Assembly (NCBI RefSeq): GCF_000767615.3
Contig: NZ_CP009553.3
Location: 2,542,001 to 2,606,000, forward strand
Reading direction: 5' to 3'
DNA from: Pandoraea pnomenusa
GTDB lineage: Bacteria; Pseudomonadota; Gammaproteobacteria; Burkholderiales; Burkholderiaceae
DNA: 64,000 nt
Shown here: positions 51,831 to 64,000 of the stretch, piece by piece
Position numbering within the stretch: the first letter of the stretch is position 1
Layout of the letters: every line of letters begins with the position of its first letter
Position numbers and translations under genes: made by a program
Notes under the pieces: generated by a model
Database searches by the model: none
Told to the model about the DNA's origin: nothing
What the model saw: only the letters and a program-made list of their open reading frames with translations

Positions 51831-53363
51831 TCAAAGGCTTGGCAACGTACCGGCCGGCAGGAGTGGACTCAGTTGACGCCGGGCGATCAATTCGCTCGCG
51901 CCTTCGATGTCCGGCGCGAAATAACGGTCCTTATCGTAGAACGGAACCGACTGCCGCAGCAGGGCGCGCGCGCGCTCGAGCACCGGCGTCGTGCGCACGC
52001 CTTCGCGGAAGTCCAGCCCCTGACAGGCGCCGAGCCATTCGATCGCGACGATGCCCTTGACGTTATCGGCCATCTCCCAAAGCCGCTTGCCGGCGTTGGG
52101 CGCCATCGATACGTGGTCTTCCTGGTTGGCCGAGGTCGGGAGACTGTCGACGCTCGCCGGATGCGCCAGGGCCTTGTTGTCCGACGCCAGGGCGGCCGCC
52201 GTGACCTGCGCGATCATGAAGCCCGAGTTCACGCCCCCGTTGGCCACGAGAAACGCGGGCAACTGCGACATGTGCTTGTCCATCATCAGCGAGATGCGGC
52301 GCTCGCTTAGCGAGCCGATTTCGGCCAGCGCCAGCGCGAGATTGTCCGCCGCCATGGCGACCGGTTCTGCATGGAAATTGCCCCCGGAGATCACGTCGCC
52401 CTGTTCCCAGAACACGAGCGGATTGTCCGAGACGGCGTTGGCCTCGACGGCGAGCACCTCGGCCGCCTGACGGATCTGCGTGAGGCACGCGCCCATGACT
52501 TGGGGCTGGCAGCGCAGCGAGTACGGGTCCTGAACCTTGTCGCAGTTGGCGTGCGATTGACCGACTTCGCTCGTCTCGCCGAGCAGATATCGATAAAGCG
52601 CCGCCGCGTCGATCTGGCCGCGCTGACCGCGGGCGTCATGAATTCGAGCATCGAACGGCGCACGCGAGCCGAGCATGGCTTCGACGGTCAGGGCGCCACA
52701 GACGCTGGCCGCCGCGAACAGATCTTCCGCTTCGAAGAGGCCACGCAGCGCGTAGGCCGTGGAGACCTGCGTGCCGTTCAGGAGCGCGAGGCCCTCCTTG
52801 GCCGCCAGTGTGAGCGGCGCCAGTCCGGCCACGGCGAGCGCTTCGCGCGCGCTCATCCATTGGCCGCGATGACGTGCCTGTCCTTCGCCGAGCAACAGCA
52901 GCGACATGTGGGCAAGCGGGGCGAGGTCTCCCGAGGCACCGACCGAGCCCTTGAGCGGAATGCGAGGGTACACCTGCGCGTTCACCAGCGCGACGAGGGC
53001 GTCGATCACCTTGCTGCGGATGCCGGAAAAGCCGCGTGCAAGGCTGTTGATCTTGAGCACCATGATCAGGCGCACGAGCGCGTCGTCGAGCGGGGCGCCA
53101 ACGCCGGCCGCGTGCGAGAGCACCAGCGAGCGCTGCAGGTTCTCCAGGTCTTCGTGGGCGATGCGGGTCGACGCGAGCAGTCCGAACCCGGTATTGATGC
53201 CGTAAGCGGTGCGGCCTTCGCTCACGATGTTCTCGACGCAGGCCACGCTCCGGTCGATGGCAGCATAAGCCGATTCGTCGAGCGCGAGGGTGGTCGGGTT
53301 CTGATAGACGTCGCGCAGTTGCGCCAGCGTGAGCGCACCGGGCGTCACAAAGAGTTTTGCCAT
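51831..53363 (-). CDS. hutH: Histidine ammonia-lyase
   Basis: A 510-residue cytoplasmic enzyme that deaminates L-histidine to urocanate, the first step. The MIO prosthetic group forms from Ala143-Ser144-Gly145 in [16 protein letters not shown]. Other hallmarks are [48 protein letters not shown] and [10 protein letters not shown]. Normal length. It is 63 bases after hutU and 181 before the permease; that gap may hold a processing or secondary promoter site. Confidence 0.96.
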   Translation of the reverse strand: MAKLFVTPGALTLAQLRDVYQNPTTLALDESAYAAIDRSVACVENIVSEGRTAYGINTGFGLLASTRIAHEDLENLQRSLVLSHAAGVGAPLDDALVRLIMVLKINSLARGFSGIRSKVIDALVALVNAQVYPRIPLKGSVGASGDLAPLAHMSLLLLGEGQARHRGQWMSAREALAVAGLAPLTLAAKEGLALLNGTQVSTAYALRGLFEAEDLFAAASVCGALTVEAMLGSRAPFDARIHDARGQRGQIDAAALYRYLLGETSEVGQSHANCDKVQDPYSLRCQPQVMGACLTQIRQAAEVLAVEANAVSDNPLVFWEQGDVISGGNFHAEPVAMAADNLALALAEIGSLSERRISLMMDKHMSQLPAFLVANGGVNSGFMIAQVTAAALASDNKALAHPASVDSLPTSANQEDHVSMAPNAGKRLWEMADNVKGIVAIEWLGACQGLDFREGVRTTPVLERARALLRQSVPFYDKDRYFAPDIEGASELIARRQLSPLLPAGTLPSL

Positions 53364-53427
53364 GGACGGAATTCCTTGATTCGGCATAGTCGGGGATGTC
53401 TTGCTATTGGGCTGTCGTGGTGCGCGC

Positions 53428-55107
<1,680 letters not shown>

Positions 55108-55137
55108 GGCATTCCTCAGGGTCTGAGCGTTGAATGA

Positions 55138-55161
55138 CTTGTACAGTATTGTATATACAAG
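55138..55161 (-). promoter_or_regulatory. HutC operator
   Basis: The perfect palindrome TTGTATATACAA (55149-55160) lies in an outer CTTGTA...TACAAG dyad (55138-55161), 31 bases upstream of hutU. It matches the known HutC box of Pseudomonas and other bacteria. Urocanate binding to HutC should relieve repression here. Confidence 0.8.
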
Positions 55162-55209
55162 TTAGCGTGAACTAGGGTTTTCACGAGGGACGCCCGGGGG
55201 GAGGGCGCC

Positions 55210-55965
55210 TTAGACCGTGTCGCCGAAGCGGCCTTCGAGACGGTGGCGCGAGCCGGGGTGAAGCAGCCGGGCGACGGAGACGACACGCTTGCCCGTCCAC
55301 GTACGGCGGCGGATAAGCAGGCACGGTTCGGTGCGCGCGATCTGCAGCATGTGTGCTTCTTCAGGCGTGGCGGTCACGGCTTCGACGACGTGCTCGCCTG
55401 ACGTCAGCGGCGAAATGCGCTGCAAGTAGGCATTCGGCGTGAGTTGGGTGAAATCCTGCGCGAGGTAATTCGAGGCGAGGGCGGGATTGACGAAGCGATC
55501 CTCGATCTGCACGGGAACGTTGTCCTGGTAATGGACGATGACCGAGTGAAACAGCTTTTCGCGTTCGTGCAGACCCATCGCAAGCGCCCGTTCCGGCCCG
55601 GCCAGTTCCTCGCGCAGCAGCTTGACCTCAGCGCGGTGCCGGTGGCCGAGTCCGGAGATTTCGTCCGCAATGTTGTTGACGGCGAGCAGCGGCGAGTGCG
55701 ATTTGGGCTCGGCCACGAACGTGCCCACGCCCTGCATGCGCACGAGACGTCCTTCGGCGGTGAGTTCGCGCAGTGCCCGGTTGACCGTCATGCGGCTCAC
55801 ACCACAGAGATCGACGAGTTCGTTCTCGGAAGGCACGCGATGGTGCGGCGGCCAGGCGCCACTGTCGATCTGGCGGCAAATGAACTGCTTGAGTTGCAGA
55901 TACCGGGGCGCGGGCCCTTGCTCATTGAGCGCTTCGACGGTGGGCTGGGCGGTTTGACGTGACAC
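55210..55965 (-). CDS. hutC: GntR family histidine-utilisation repressor
   Basis: A 251-residue regulator of the HutC subfamily. The winged HTH has WPPHHRVPSENELVDLCGVSRMTVNRALRELTAEGRLVRMQGVGTFVAE. The UTRA effector domain has VQIEDRFVNPALASNYLAQDF and ends in RRTWTGKRVVSVARLLHPG, with the Arg and Tyr residues typical of urocanate-responsive proteins. The GTG start at 55965 gives the normal family length; the open frame runs on another 117 codons without support. It faces the hut genes and its own operator. Confidence 0.92.
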   Translation of the reverse strand: MSRQTAQPTVEALNEQGPAPRYLQLKQFICRQIDSGAWPPHHRVPSENELVDLCGVSRMTVNRALRELTAEGRLVRMQGVGTFVAEPKSHSPLLAVNNIADEISGLGHRHRAEVKLLREELAGPERALAMGLHEREKLFHSVIVHYQDNVPVQIEDRFVNPALASNYLAQDFTQLTPNAYLQRISPLTSGEHVVEAVTATPEEAHMLQIARTEPCLLIRRRTWTGKRVVSVARLLHPGSRHRLEGRFGDTV

Positions 55966-56078
55966 CTTGAGGAACTCTCCGGACACGGGCGTGCAGGTGG
56001 AAAGCCTGAAGGATAAGCCAATCGTCTGCCGGAGACGAGAAAAAACCGACCCGCGCGCTGCCGCCGCCGCAAGTGTTG

Positions 56079-57245
56079 TCACCAGCCGTGCAGGCGCGGC
56101 CAGACTGCGATGTCGCGCTCGGGGTCCAGCGCGTGGTACTCGGGAAATTGTGCGCCGGTCGCGCAGGCGTGATTGGGCATGACGCGCAGCAGTGTGCCGA
56201 TGGGAAAGCGGCCCACGATGTCGTCGTCCGGTTCGCCCTCCCGCGCCAGGATACCGTGCTCCTGGTTCGCGCCTTCTAACCGGTAGCCGGCCACCGGGCT
56301 GCCGTCGATGCGGCACACCTGGCCGTAGCCGAAGTCATGTTTTTGCTTTTGCGTTCCGCGATCCCGGCTCATCGCCATCCAGCCGGCGTCAACGATGGCC
56401 CAGCCCTTGTCAGGTTGATGGCCGATGACGGTGGTGAGCACGCTGAGCGCGAGGTCGTCCGTCGTGCAGACCCCGACGTTGTGCATCACGAGATCGAAGA
56501 ACACGTACACGCCCGCGCGCACCTCCGTCACGCCGTCGAGATGTACGGCGGCAAGCGCGGTGGGCGTGGAGCCCACGCTCACGACCGGGCAAGGCAAACC
56601 CGCGTCGCGCAGGCGCGTTGCGGCCAGCACGCAGCCGGCGCGTTCCTGCTCGGCGATGGCGGCCAGCGCGTCGGGTGTGTCGAAGTCGTAGCTGGAGCCC
56701 GCGTGTGTCATGACGCCGCCGAGTGTGGCGCCGCCGTCGTGGATGACGCGCGCGACCTCAAGGAGTGCCGGCGCGTCGGGGCGAATGCCCGAACGGTGCC
56801 CGTCGGTGTCGACCTCGATCCACACCTCGAAGGTTTCACCGAATTGCGCGCCGAACGCCGAAATGGCCCGGGCGGATGTCACGCAGTCCGTGACGATCTT
56901 CAGGTCGCAGCCCCGGCGCCGCAACGCGAGCGCGGCGGGCAGTTTGCGCTCGACCATCGCGACCGCATACAGGATGTCGGTCACGCCCGCCTCGAAGAAA
57001 CACGCGGCTTCCTTGAGCGTCGAGACCGTGATGCCCGAGGCGCCGGCTTGCATCTGCGCGCGAGCCACGTCCACGCACTTGCTGGTCTTGACGTGCGGGC
57101 GGAAACGCACCCCGAGGTTGTCCATGCGCGACTGCATGCGCTGGATATTGCGCCGCATGCGCGGCACGTCGATGATGGCGGCCGGGGTCTCCAGCGATTG
57201 CAGCGTTTGCCATGAGCGGGGTGGCACTTGGTGGATCGGTGACAT
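56079..57245 (-). CDS. PLP-dependent D-threonine aldolase / D-serine dehydratase-like enzyme (DSD1 family)
   Basis: A 388-residue alanine-racemase-fold PLP enzyme. The Schiff-base Lys is in RFRPHVKTSK near residue 54, the family's VxxGSTPT block (VVSVGSTPTAL) holds the phosphate, and a C-terminal zinc pair lies in MPNHACAT (His-x-Cys) as in D-threonine aldolase, D-threo-3-hydroxyaspartate dehydratase and D-serine dehydratase. The reaction, aldol cleavage or dehydration of a D-hydroxyamino acid, cannot be fixed by sequence. It is preceded by a HAD gene (11-base gap) on the same strand and divergent from a LysR gene. Confidence 0.85.
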   Translation of the reverse strand: MSPIHQVPPRSWQTLQSLETPAAIIDVPRMRRNIQRMQSRMDNLGVRFRPHVKTSKCVDVARAQMQAGASGITVSTLKEAACFFEAGVTDILYAVAMVERKLPAALALRRRGCDLKIVTDCVTSARAISAFGAQFGETFEVWIEVDTDGHRSGIRPDAPALLEVARVIHDGGATLGGVMTHAGSSYDFDTPDALAAIAEQERAGCVLAATRLRDAGLPCPVVSVGSTPTALAAVHLDGVTEVRAGVYVFFDLVMHNVGVCTTDDLALSVLTTVIGHQPDKGWAIVDAGWMAMSRDRGTQKQKHDFGYGQVCRIDGSPVAGYRLEGANQEHGILAREGEPDDDIVGRFPIGTLLRVMPNHACATGAQFPEYHALDPERDIAVWPRLHGW

Positions 57246-57256
57246 GTCGGCAGTCC

Positions 57257-57922
57257 TCAGGCGGTCGTGTGAAAGTGGCGCAGCCAGTCGAGCGCCGGGG
57301 CAAGCGAGGGCGCTTCGCGCTCCGGCGAGGGCGCTCCCTCGGGGCGTGCAAGACCGACGCGGTTATGCCAGAACGTGCGCAAGCCGACAGCGGCTGTGCC
57401 AAACAGGTCGTAGCCCGAACCGGCGACAAAGGCGGCATCGGCGGCGGGCACGCCGAGCCTGTCGAGCGCCATGCGATACGGGCGCGGGTCGGGTTTGTAG
57501 AAGCCGGCTTCTTCCGATGTCACCACCGCGTCCCAGTCCACCCCAAGCAATGCCGCGGCCTGATGGCCCAGCGTCGCTGAGCAATTCGTGACCACCGCCA
57601 GCTTGCAGTGTGGGCGCAGCGCCGCAAGCAGCTCCCGCGCACCGTCCCAGACCGGAAGCGTGCACCATTCGTCGGACAGCGCCTGCGGGGCGGACGACGG
57701 CAGGCCGACCTGATCCGCCGCCATTCGCACCAGTTGCTCATAGCTCACGTAGGCGCCGCAACCGTAGGTTCGCCGCAGGTATTCGGCGCGCCAGGCGCGG
57801 CCGGCGTTCTCGCTACCGGCTGCGCGGTTCCACACCGTCCACGAGTCGAGCAAGGCCGTCAGCAGGTCGAACAGCACGGCGCGGGGCCAGGCCGGAACTT
57901 GCCGTGCGGGGGTGTCGGACAT
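57257..57922 (-). CDS. HAD family hydrolase, haloacid-dehalogenase type II-like
   Basis: A 221-residue HAD enzyme. Motif I is AVLFDLLTALLDSW near residue 15: the nucleophile Asp is present, but the usual second Asp two residues later is Leu, as in L-2-haloacid dehalogenases rather than phosphatases. VVTNCS is motif II, the Lys of motif III lies in FYKPDPRPY, and GSGYDLFGTAAVGL is the last. Start 57922 has AAGGAGA upstream. It probably hydrolyses a C-halogen or phosphate bond of a small acid; cotranscription with the DSD1-like enzyme suggests work on the same D-amino-acid route. Confidence 0.82.
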   Translation of the reverse strand: MSDTPARQVPAWPRAVLFDLLTALLDSWTVWNRAAGSENAGRAWRAEYLRRTYGCGAYVSYEQLVRMAADQVGLPSSAPQALSDEWCTLPVWDGARELLAALRPHCKLAVVTNCSATLGHQAAALLGVDWDAVVTSEEAGFYKPDPRPYRMALDRLGVPAADAAFVAGSGYDLFGTAAVGLRTFWHNRVGLARPEGAPSPEREAPSLAPALDWLRHFHTTA

Positions 57923-58047
57923 GGGCGTCTCCTTGAAGGGGCAACGTATGGCGCGGCGGTGTGCCGCCAAGCCGATGATCGGCAGTGTAGGAACGATTGG
58001 GGGGGGCGTGGTTAAATGACGCGACATCCAACATTAAGCTCAGGTGA

Positions 58048-59004
58048 ATGATCCAGATCGAGGACCTGCGTCTGATTGAGGCGCTGGCGCAGGCGCCGTC
58101 ACTCAGCGCGGCCGCCCGGATGCTCAACGTCACGCCCCCGGCACTGTCGGCGCGGCTTCGCAAGCTCGAGTCGACGCTGGGGCTGGCGCTGGCCTCGCGA
58201 ACTTCGCGGCAGTTGACGCTGACGGCCGAAGGCGAGCGTCTCGCCCGCGAGGGGGCGGCGCTGCTTGCACAGCTCGACGCGTTGCCCGAGTCGTTTCGAC
58301 GCGAGGACAAACGTTTGACCGGCACGTTGCGCATTGCGGCCCCGTTCGGTTATGGGCGGCATCATGTGGCGCCCGTCCTGGCGCGGTTTGCCGCGTTGCA
58401 TCCGGAGTTGCAGCTCGAACTGGATCTGCGCGAGACGCCGTGGCCGGACAGGCGCGATTCCGATGCGGTCATCCATGTGGGCGCGGTAAGGGACTCGTCG
58501 TGGATCGCGCGGTCGCTGTCGCCAAATGAGCGATGGGTATGTGCGAGCCCCGAATATCTGAAGCGACATGGCACGCCGACGGATCCGCGCGACCTGTTGC
58601 AGCATCGCTGCATCTGCATTCGGGAGAACGACGAAGACGTGACGCTATGGCGTTTTCGACTCCGTATGGCGGACGGCGCCGCGCCGGCGACCCGGCGTTC
58701 CGCTTCGCGCGAGAGCGTGCGGGTGTCGGCGGCTTATACGTGCAACGACGGCAGCGTGGCCCGCGAGTGGGCGGAACAGGGCATGGGCCTTGTGCTGCGC
58801 TCCGAGTGGGACACGCGCGACGCCGTGGCGGCGGGCAGGTTGACGCGCGTGTTGTCCGACTGGGCGTTTGACAGCGCCCCGGTCACGCTCCTCGTCCCGA
58901 TCCGGCGCGGGCGAACTACGCGGTTGCAGGCGCTCATGGCATTTCTGGAACAGTCGCTCGGTATCTCCGCGCCGCAGCGCCAGGGCAGGCGGCGCACGCC
59001 CTGA
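58048..59004 (+). CDS. LysR family transcriptional regulator
   Basis: A 318-residue LysR protein: HTH LRLIEALAQAPSLSAAARMLNV with TPPALSARLRKLE, then an effector domain beginning GTLRIAAPFGYGRHHVAPVLA of the CrgA-like subgroup. It is divergent from the HAD/DSD1-like genes across a 125-base gap and is the likely regulator of that pair. Its D-amino-acid-type effector is an inference. Confidence 0.92.
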   Translation: MIQIEDLRLIEALAQAPSLSAAARMLNVTPPALSARLRKLESTLGLALASRTSRQLTLTAEGERLAREGAALLAQLDALPESFRREDKRLTGTLRIAAPFGYGRHHVAPVLARFAALHPELQLELDLRETPWPDRRDSDAVIHVGAVRDSSWIARSLSPNERWVCASPEYLKRHGTPTDPRDLLQHRCICIRENDEDVTLWRFRLRMADGAAPATRRSASRESVRVSAAYTCNDGSVAREWAEQGMGLVLRSEWDTRDAVAAGRLTRVLSDWAFDSAPVTLLVPIRRGRTTRLQALMAFLEQSLGISAPQRQGRRRTP

Positions 59005-59063
59005 ATGCCATCATGGGCACACTGCAGGCCGCCTTCGAGTGAGGCGTTCGCGCGCGCAAACGT

Positions 59064-61359
<2,296 letters not shown>

Positions 61360-61375
61360 GCGGCAAGGTGTTCGG

Positions 61376-61396
61376 ATTCGCCCGTTCCCGGCGAAT
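61376..61396 (+). terminator. Terminator of dgdR
   Basis: ATTCGCC-CGTTCCC-GGCGAAT, perfect 7-base stem followed by TTTG, 17 bases after the dgdR stop. Confidence 0.55.
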
Positions 61397-61534
61397 TTGA
61401 CGCACAATGGCGCGTTGCGTCGAGACGCGGGCAGAAGCATCCGCGTTGTTCAACAAGAAGCCGGGTACCGTGCCGTCGGCGCGTCCAAGGCACGGAAACC
61501 CGGGGTTATTCAGCTTATTTGTATCGAGGTCGAT

Positions 61535-61663
61535 ATGTTGGCGCGTTTCGTGGCGTTTTTGCTGGTGGTCGGTTCGCTGCTGTCACTGGCAGGTTGCAAT
61601 ACCGTCGACGGCGTGGGGCAGGATATTTCGGGCGCCGCGCGCACCGTCAAGCGCGCCCTGTGA
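61535..61663 (+). CDS. Entericidin-type small lipoprotein
   Basis: A 42-residue lipoprotein: signal LARFVAFLLVVGSLLSLAGC with the lipobox LAGC, then NTVDGVGQDISGAARTVKRAL, the usual entericidin A/B mature part (NTxxGxGxDxxxxG). GAGG lies five bases before 61535. Entericidins are small antidote/toxin-type lipoproteins of the envelope; only one copy is present here. It is followed by a hairpin. Confidence 0.85.
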   Translation: MLARFVAFLLVVGSLLSLAGCNTVDGVGQDISGAARTVKRAL

Positions 61664-61674
61664 TGGCGCCTTCG

Positions 61675-61697
61675 GCCGGGCGGTACGACCGCCCGGC
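61675..61697. terminator. Hairpin between entericidin and decarboxylase-like gene
   Basis: GCCGGGCGGT-ACG-ACCGCCCGGC is a perfect 10-base stem between convergent genes; a probable end for both. Confidence 0.65.
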
Positions 61698-61711
61698 GTT
61701 GCACTTCAACT

Positions 61712-62977
61712 TCACGCCCGCGCCAGGGCGCCGTTGACGCTGAGCGATTTGCCGTGGGGCAACCGGTGTTCGTCGAACAAGAACGACTTCAGCACACGCG
61801 GTTCGAAGACAAGGCAATACGTCGATCCACCATACTGGAAATAGCCCAGCTCCTCTCCCTTGCTCACGTGCTGTGCGCGCTCCACGCCGAGCATGCACGA
61901 TGACACGTCCCCCATGCCGACGAACAGGCATCCCAGCGTGCCGAGTGCGGGATCATCTGCCTTGATCACCACGATCGCTCGTGTGGCCGTTGCCGTGAGA
62001 TAGCCCTGCGAGTCGTTGAGCCCCGCCTGATCCTCCCCCTGTGATTCGCTTTCGGAAAAGTACGTGCCCGGCACCCGATAGGCCGCGACGACGGCACCAT
62101 CGACCGGAGCGTGCCAGCGGTGGTAGTCGTATGCGCTCAGGTAAGCCTGGTACACCGTGCCACCGGCAAACGGCGCGGCCAGCGCCTTGTGCGAGGCGCC
62201 GAACATGTCGAGAAGGGAGTACGGCTGCGACTTGATCCAGAACGTGTCGCGCATGCGTACGTCGTGCCGCACGTGGTAGGGGGTGCTTTCGCACGCGTTC
62301 ACGATGACCCGGGAATCGTCGGCTGCGGCCACCGGCCGAGCGCCGGGCCTGAACCGGCGCGTGAAGAAATCGTTCCATGAAGCGAAACCGCCATACGGCT
62401 GGGCGAGATCCATTTCGAACTGGTCCAGACCCAGCCGGGCATTTGCCGCCTCGCAGAACCATCCGTCCGGTGCACGTGTGTTGAGAAAAGTGCGCGAGTC
62501 GGGGCCGCTCAGGAAACGGCACCAGGCAACGAGCACGTCGCGCAGACATCGGTTGAGTTCCGGGTCGCGAAACAACGCGTATCCCGACGGCACGCACATG
62601 ACCCAGTCGAGCAGCGCATTGAGCGGGCATACGATGAGACTCTCGTGATCGAAGGACGGGGCAATGGTGATGACGTAGTCGATCGTCTGCATCAGCGTCT
62701 CGACATCGTCGTAGCCGAGGCGGTGTCCGTCGCGCAGCGCCTGGGAAATCGCCAGATTCAGATCCATTCGACGAACCGGGTCGTCCATCACGCAGGAACG
62801 GAGTCGAGCGACCGGCGGGCTCAACGGCTCGGTCAGGGCGCGATGCCGGGCCTTGCGCACGAGCGACGCACGCAGTTCGGCGATGGCGTCCTCGTTCTCG
62901 GTGATCCACGCGCCAAGCCGATGGCGCGAACGTAAGCCTGGCGTGCGTGTTGACGGCAGTCGCGAATTCGTCCTCAT
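61712..62977 (-). CDS. Phosphatidylserine-decarboxylase-family enzyme, PsiD-like
   Basis: A 421-residue pyruvoyl-type decarboxylase. The N-terminal half carries the PSDC-type domain of eukaryote-like family members (LNALLDWVMCVPSGYALFRDPE, GWFCEAANARLG, YGGFASWNDFFTRRFRPGARPV). The C-terminal catalytic region has YDYHRWHAPVDG (His286, His289) and the self-cleavage site with Ser385 in GYFQYGGST, which generates the pyruvoyl group. No membrane anchor is present and the domain order matches the soluble PsiD/tryptophan-decarboxylase-type subfamily rather than the short membrane Psd. Substrate is therefore a free L-amino acid or a phospholipid; not decided. Confidence 0.85.
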   Translation of the reverse strand: MRTNSRLPSTRTPGLRSRHRLGAWITENEDAIAELRASLVRKARHRALTEPLSPPVARLRSCVMDDPVRRMDLNLAISQALRDGHRLGYDDVETLMQTIDYVITIAPSFDHESLIVCPLNALLDWVMCVPSGYALFRDPELNRCLRDVLVAWCRFLSGPDSRTFLNTRAPDGWFCEAANARLGLDQFEMDLAQPYGGFASWNDFFTRRFRPGARPVAAADDSRVIVNACESTPYHVRHDVRMRDTFWIKSQPYSLLDMFGASHKALAAPFAGGTVYQAYLSAYDYHRWHAPVDGAVVAAYRVPGTYFSESESQGEDQAGLNDSQGYLTATATRAIVVIKADDPALGTLGCLFVGMGDVSSCMLGVERAQHVSKGEELGYFQYGGSTYCLVFEPRVLKSFLFDEHRLPHGKSLSVNGALARA

Positions 62978-63008
62978 GACCGGAATGTCCTCGTCGTTGT
63001 CGGCGGAT

Positions 63009-63389
63009 TCATTTCAGGCGTCGGCGCGCGCGCGGTTGTCGCGGTGCCATGTCGGACGCTTCGTCGAGCGGCGCGCCGGGGTCCTCGTCCTCCCGATCCG
63101 GCAGGATGTCGTTGTTCGGTCGAAGGTTGGCGTCGCCGTCGGCACTGGCGCGCTCTCCAGTGCCCGCGCGATCGGTATCGCTATCGAGCGCGTCTTCGCC
63201 CAGCGTCTCGGCGTGCTGGTCGAGCTCGCCGTTGTCGACAGCGGTGCGGCGCACATGCTGGACGTCGCTGCCGGAATCCGAGGAGTCGCTTGGGCCGAGC
63301 GAGCCGGTATTGCCGGGATCGGTGGGTTTCGCGCCTGGCCGACGCTGAAGGTTGAGATCGAGATCGGGGTCGAGGGTGCTGCGCGCCAT
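63009..63389 (-). CDS. Acidic, disordered uncharacterised protein
   Basis: A 126-residue protein starting MARSTLDPDLDLNLQRRPGAKP, then a long Asp/Ser/Gly-rich low-complexity stretch and an Arg-rich end (QPRARRRLK). No fold predicted by eye. GGAGG lies seven bases upstream of 63389. The first residues (DLDLNLQRRPG) may be a conserved motif of a lineage-specific family. It lies 31 bases after the decarboxylase-like gene's start side. Confidence 0.65.
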   Translation of the reverse strand: MARSTLDPDLDLNLQRRPGAKPTDPGNTGSLGPSDSSDSGSDVQHVRRTAVDNGELDQHAETLGEDALDSDTDRAGTGERASADGDANLRPNNDILPDREDEDPGAPLDEASDMAPRQPRARRRLK

Positions 63390-63761
63390 GAGCTTGCCTC
63401 CGGTTAGTGGGCCACATGCGTGGCGGACCGTTGGGTTCATGCAATTTTCGTGCACACCGTTGCGCTGCGCGCAAGGGGGCCGTGGCGCGCGACCCTTGGG
63501 GCAGATCGTACAAATCGTTGTAGATAGCGCATGGACCCGTCGGCGCGCGCCGCGCGGGCATGACCGAAGAGATGTTCGGCGAACGGCTCGCCGTGGTCGG
63601 CATGGCCAACGAGACGAACCGGCTGGCCGTGGGTTATCGGGTGCCGATCGATCCCGCGTTTGAATAGCGCCTGTATCCGCAAAGCCTTGCGCGAACGGCT
63701 GGCGGAGCCGACAGGCGGCGACATGGATTGCGCCATGCCGGTCGCGGATTGTCCCCGCGGC
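63390..63761. other. 372-base interval with a possible gene fragment
   Basis: A plus-strand frame from 63560 to 63667 reads MTEEMFGERLAVVGMANE and ends DPAFE before a TAG. Codon use is strongly coding-like but there is no ribosome site, and an in-frame stop lies just upstream. It could be the remnant of a gene or a small protein. The rest of the interval shows nothing I can support. Confidence 0.3.
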
Positions 63762-64000
63762 TCATTCCGCCCAGACCCAGCATTCGTTGCGATTCTTGTC
63801 GTACTGCACGTCATGTCCGCGGTACTCGATGGCGCATGCCGTGCCGCGAAAGCGAACCTCAGAGCGCGAATGTGCCACCATCCAGCTCTCTTCCTTTTCC
63901 CCCGCGCCGATGTCTGCCGCGCGATCCGTGGGCTTGCATCCCTTTCCCTCACACCAATGCGCCTGGACGCTTTGGCCGCAGGTATTGACGATGTTGTACC
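63762..64000 (-). CDS. C-terminal part of an uncharacterised cysteine-containing protein
   Basis: The last 78 residues of a gene that begins beyond the window edge. It reads YNIVNTCGQSVQAHWCEGKGC at the upstream side and ends NECWVWAE. Four well-spaced Cys pairs and the aromatic content suggest a small exported, disulfide-bonded domain (spanin/lectin-like proteins have this look), but no family is recognised. Confidence 0.6.
   Translation of the reverse strand, partial: YNIVNTCGQSVQAHWCEGKGCKPTDRAADIGAGEKEESWMVAHSRSEVRFRGTACAIEYRGHDVQYDKNRNECWVWAE

Overview
The window is a dense, high-G+C chromosomal stretch with the gene content of a Burkholderiales soil or opportunist bacterium. Pandoraea or a close Burkholderiaceae relative is my best guess, but the genus is an inference. 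The signs are Burkholderia-type Gram-negative porins, an AidA/PixA protein pair, a 2,2-dialkylglycine decarboxylase very like the Burkholderia cepacia enzyme as I remember it, many LysR regulators and an entericidin lipoprotein. I saw no rRNA or tRNA gene, CRISPR array, insertion sequence, phage gene or attachment site. Nearly everything is catabolism, uptake and its regulation.

Layout. 1-3087: a branched-chain-type ABC binding protein overlapping a feruloyl-CoA-synthase-like acyl-CoA ligase, probably the end of an aromatic-acid operon that starts outside the window. 3209-6262: an MFS carrier divergent from a cupin gene and an IclR regulator, with palindromes in the shared promoter. 6304-9173: an NAD(P)-binding reductase divergent from its LysR neighbour, then an alpha/beta hydrolase. 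9236-12842: an orphan AAA+ ATPase and a NarL-type two-component pair followed by a BvgA-like operator. 13101-20029: a nitrogen-salvage region with two cytosine-deaminase-like amidohydrolases, a DUF1097 membrane protein, a Tat-exported gamma-glutamyltransferase, a LysR regulator and an ureidoglycine aminohydrolase. 20257-21352: two AidA/PixA-family proteins.

21673-36452 is the most interesting part. It looks like one catabolic regulon: a FadR-type GntR regulator, two VOC (extradiol-dioxygenase-fold) enzymes, an outer-membrane porin, a secreted LVIVD propeller, a 2-hydroxyacid dehydrogenase, a fumarylacetoacetate-hydrolase-family enzyme, an SsuABC-like transporter, an alpha/beta hydrolase, a DapA-like lyase, a second porin and an amino-acid-type permease. 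The palindrome TGTATACA lies in three divergent or upstream regions of this cluster (four sites counting one near-match), and a 12-base string is shared by two of the promoters. The DapA-like gene and the second porin each carry a one-base frameshift in a C or G run.

36466-44866: an MFS carrier, a 530-residue protein I cannot place, a thioredoxin-like lipoprotein, a GFA-family protein, an OmpR/EnvZ-type two-component pair and a FAD amine oxidase. 44912-48666: a TauABC-like transporter with a LysR regulator. 49045-55965: a histidine-utilisation cluster in transcription order hutC, hutU, hutH, permease, hutI, with a clear HutC operator but no gene for the final formiminoglutamate steps. 56079-59004: a D-threonine-aldolase/D-serine-dehydratase-like enzyme and a HAD hydrolase, divergent from a LysR gene. 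59064-61359: the divergent dgdA/dgdR pair. 61535-64000: an entericidin, a PsiD-like member of the phosphatidylserine decarboxylase family, an acidic disordered protein and the C-terminal part of a cysteine-containing protein cut by the window edge.
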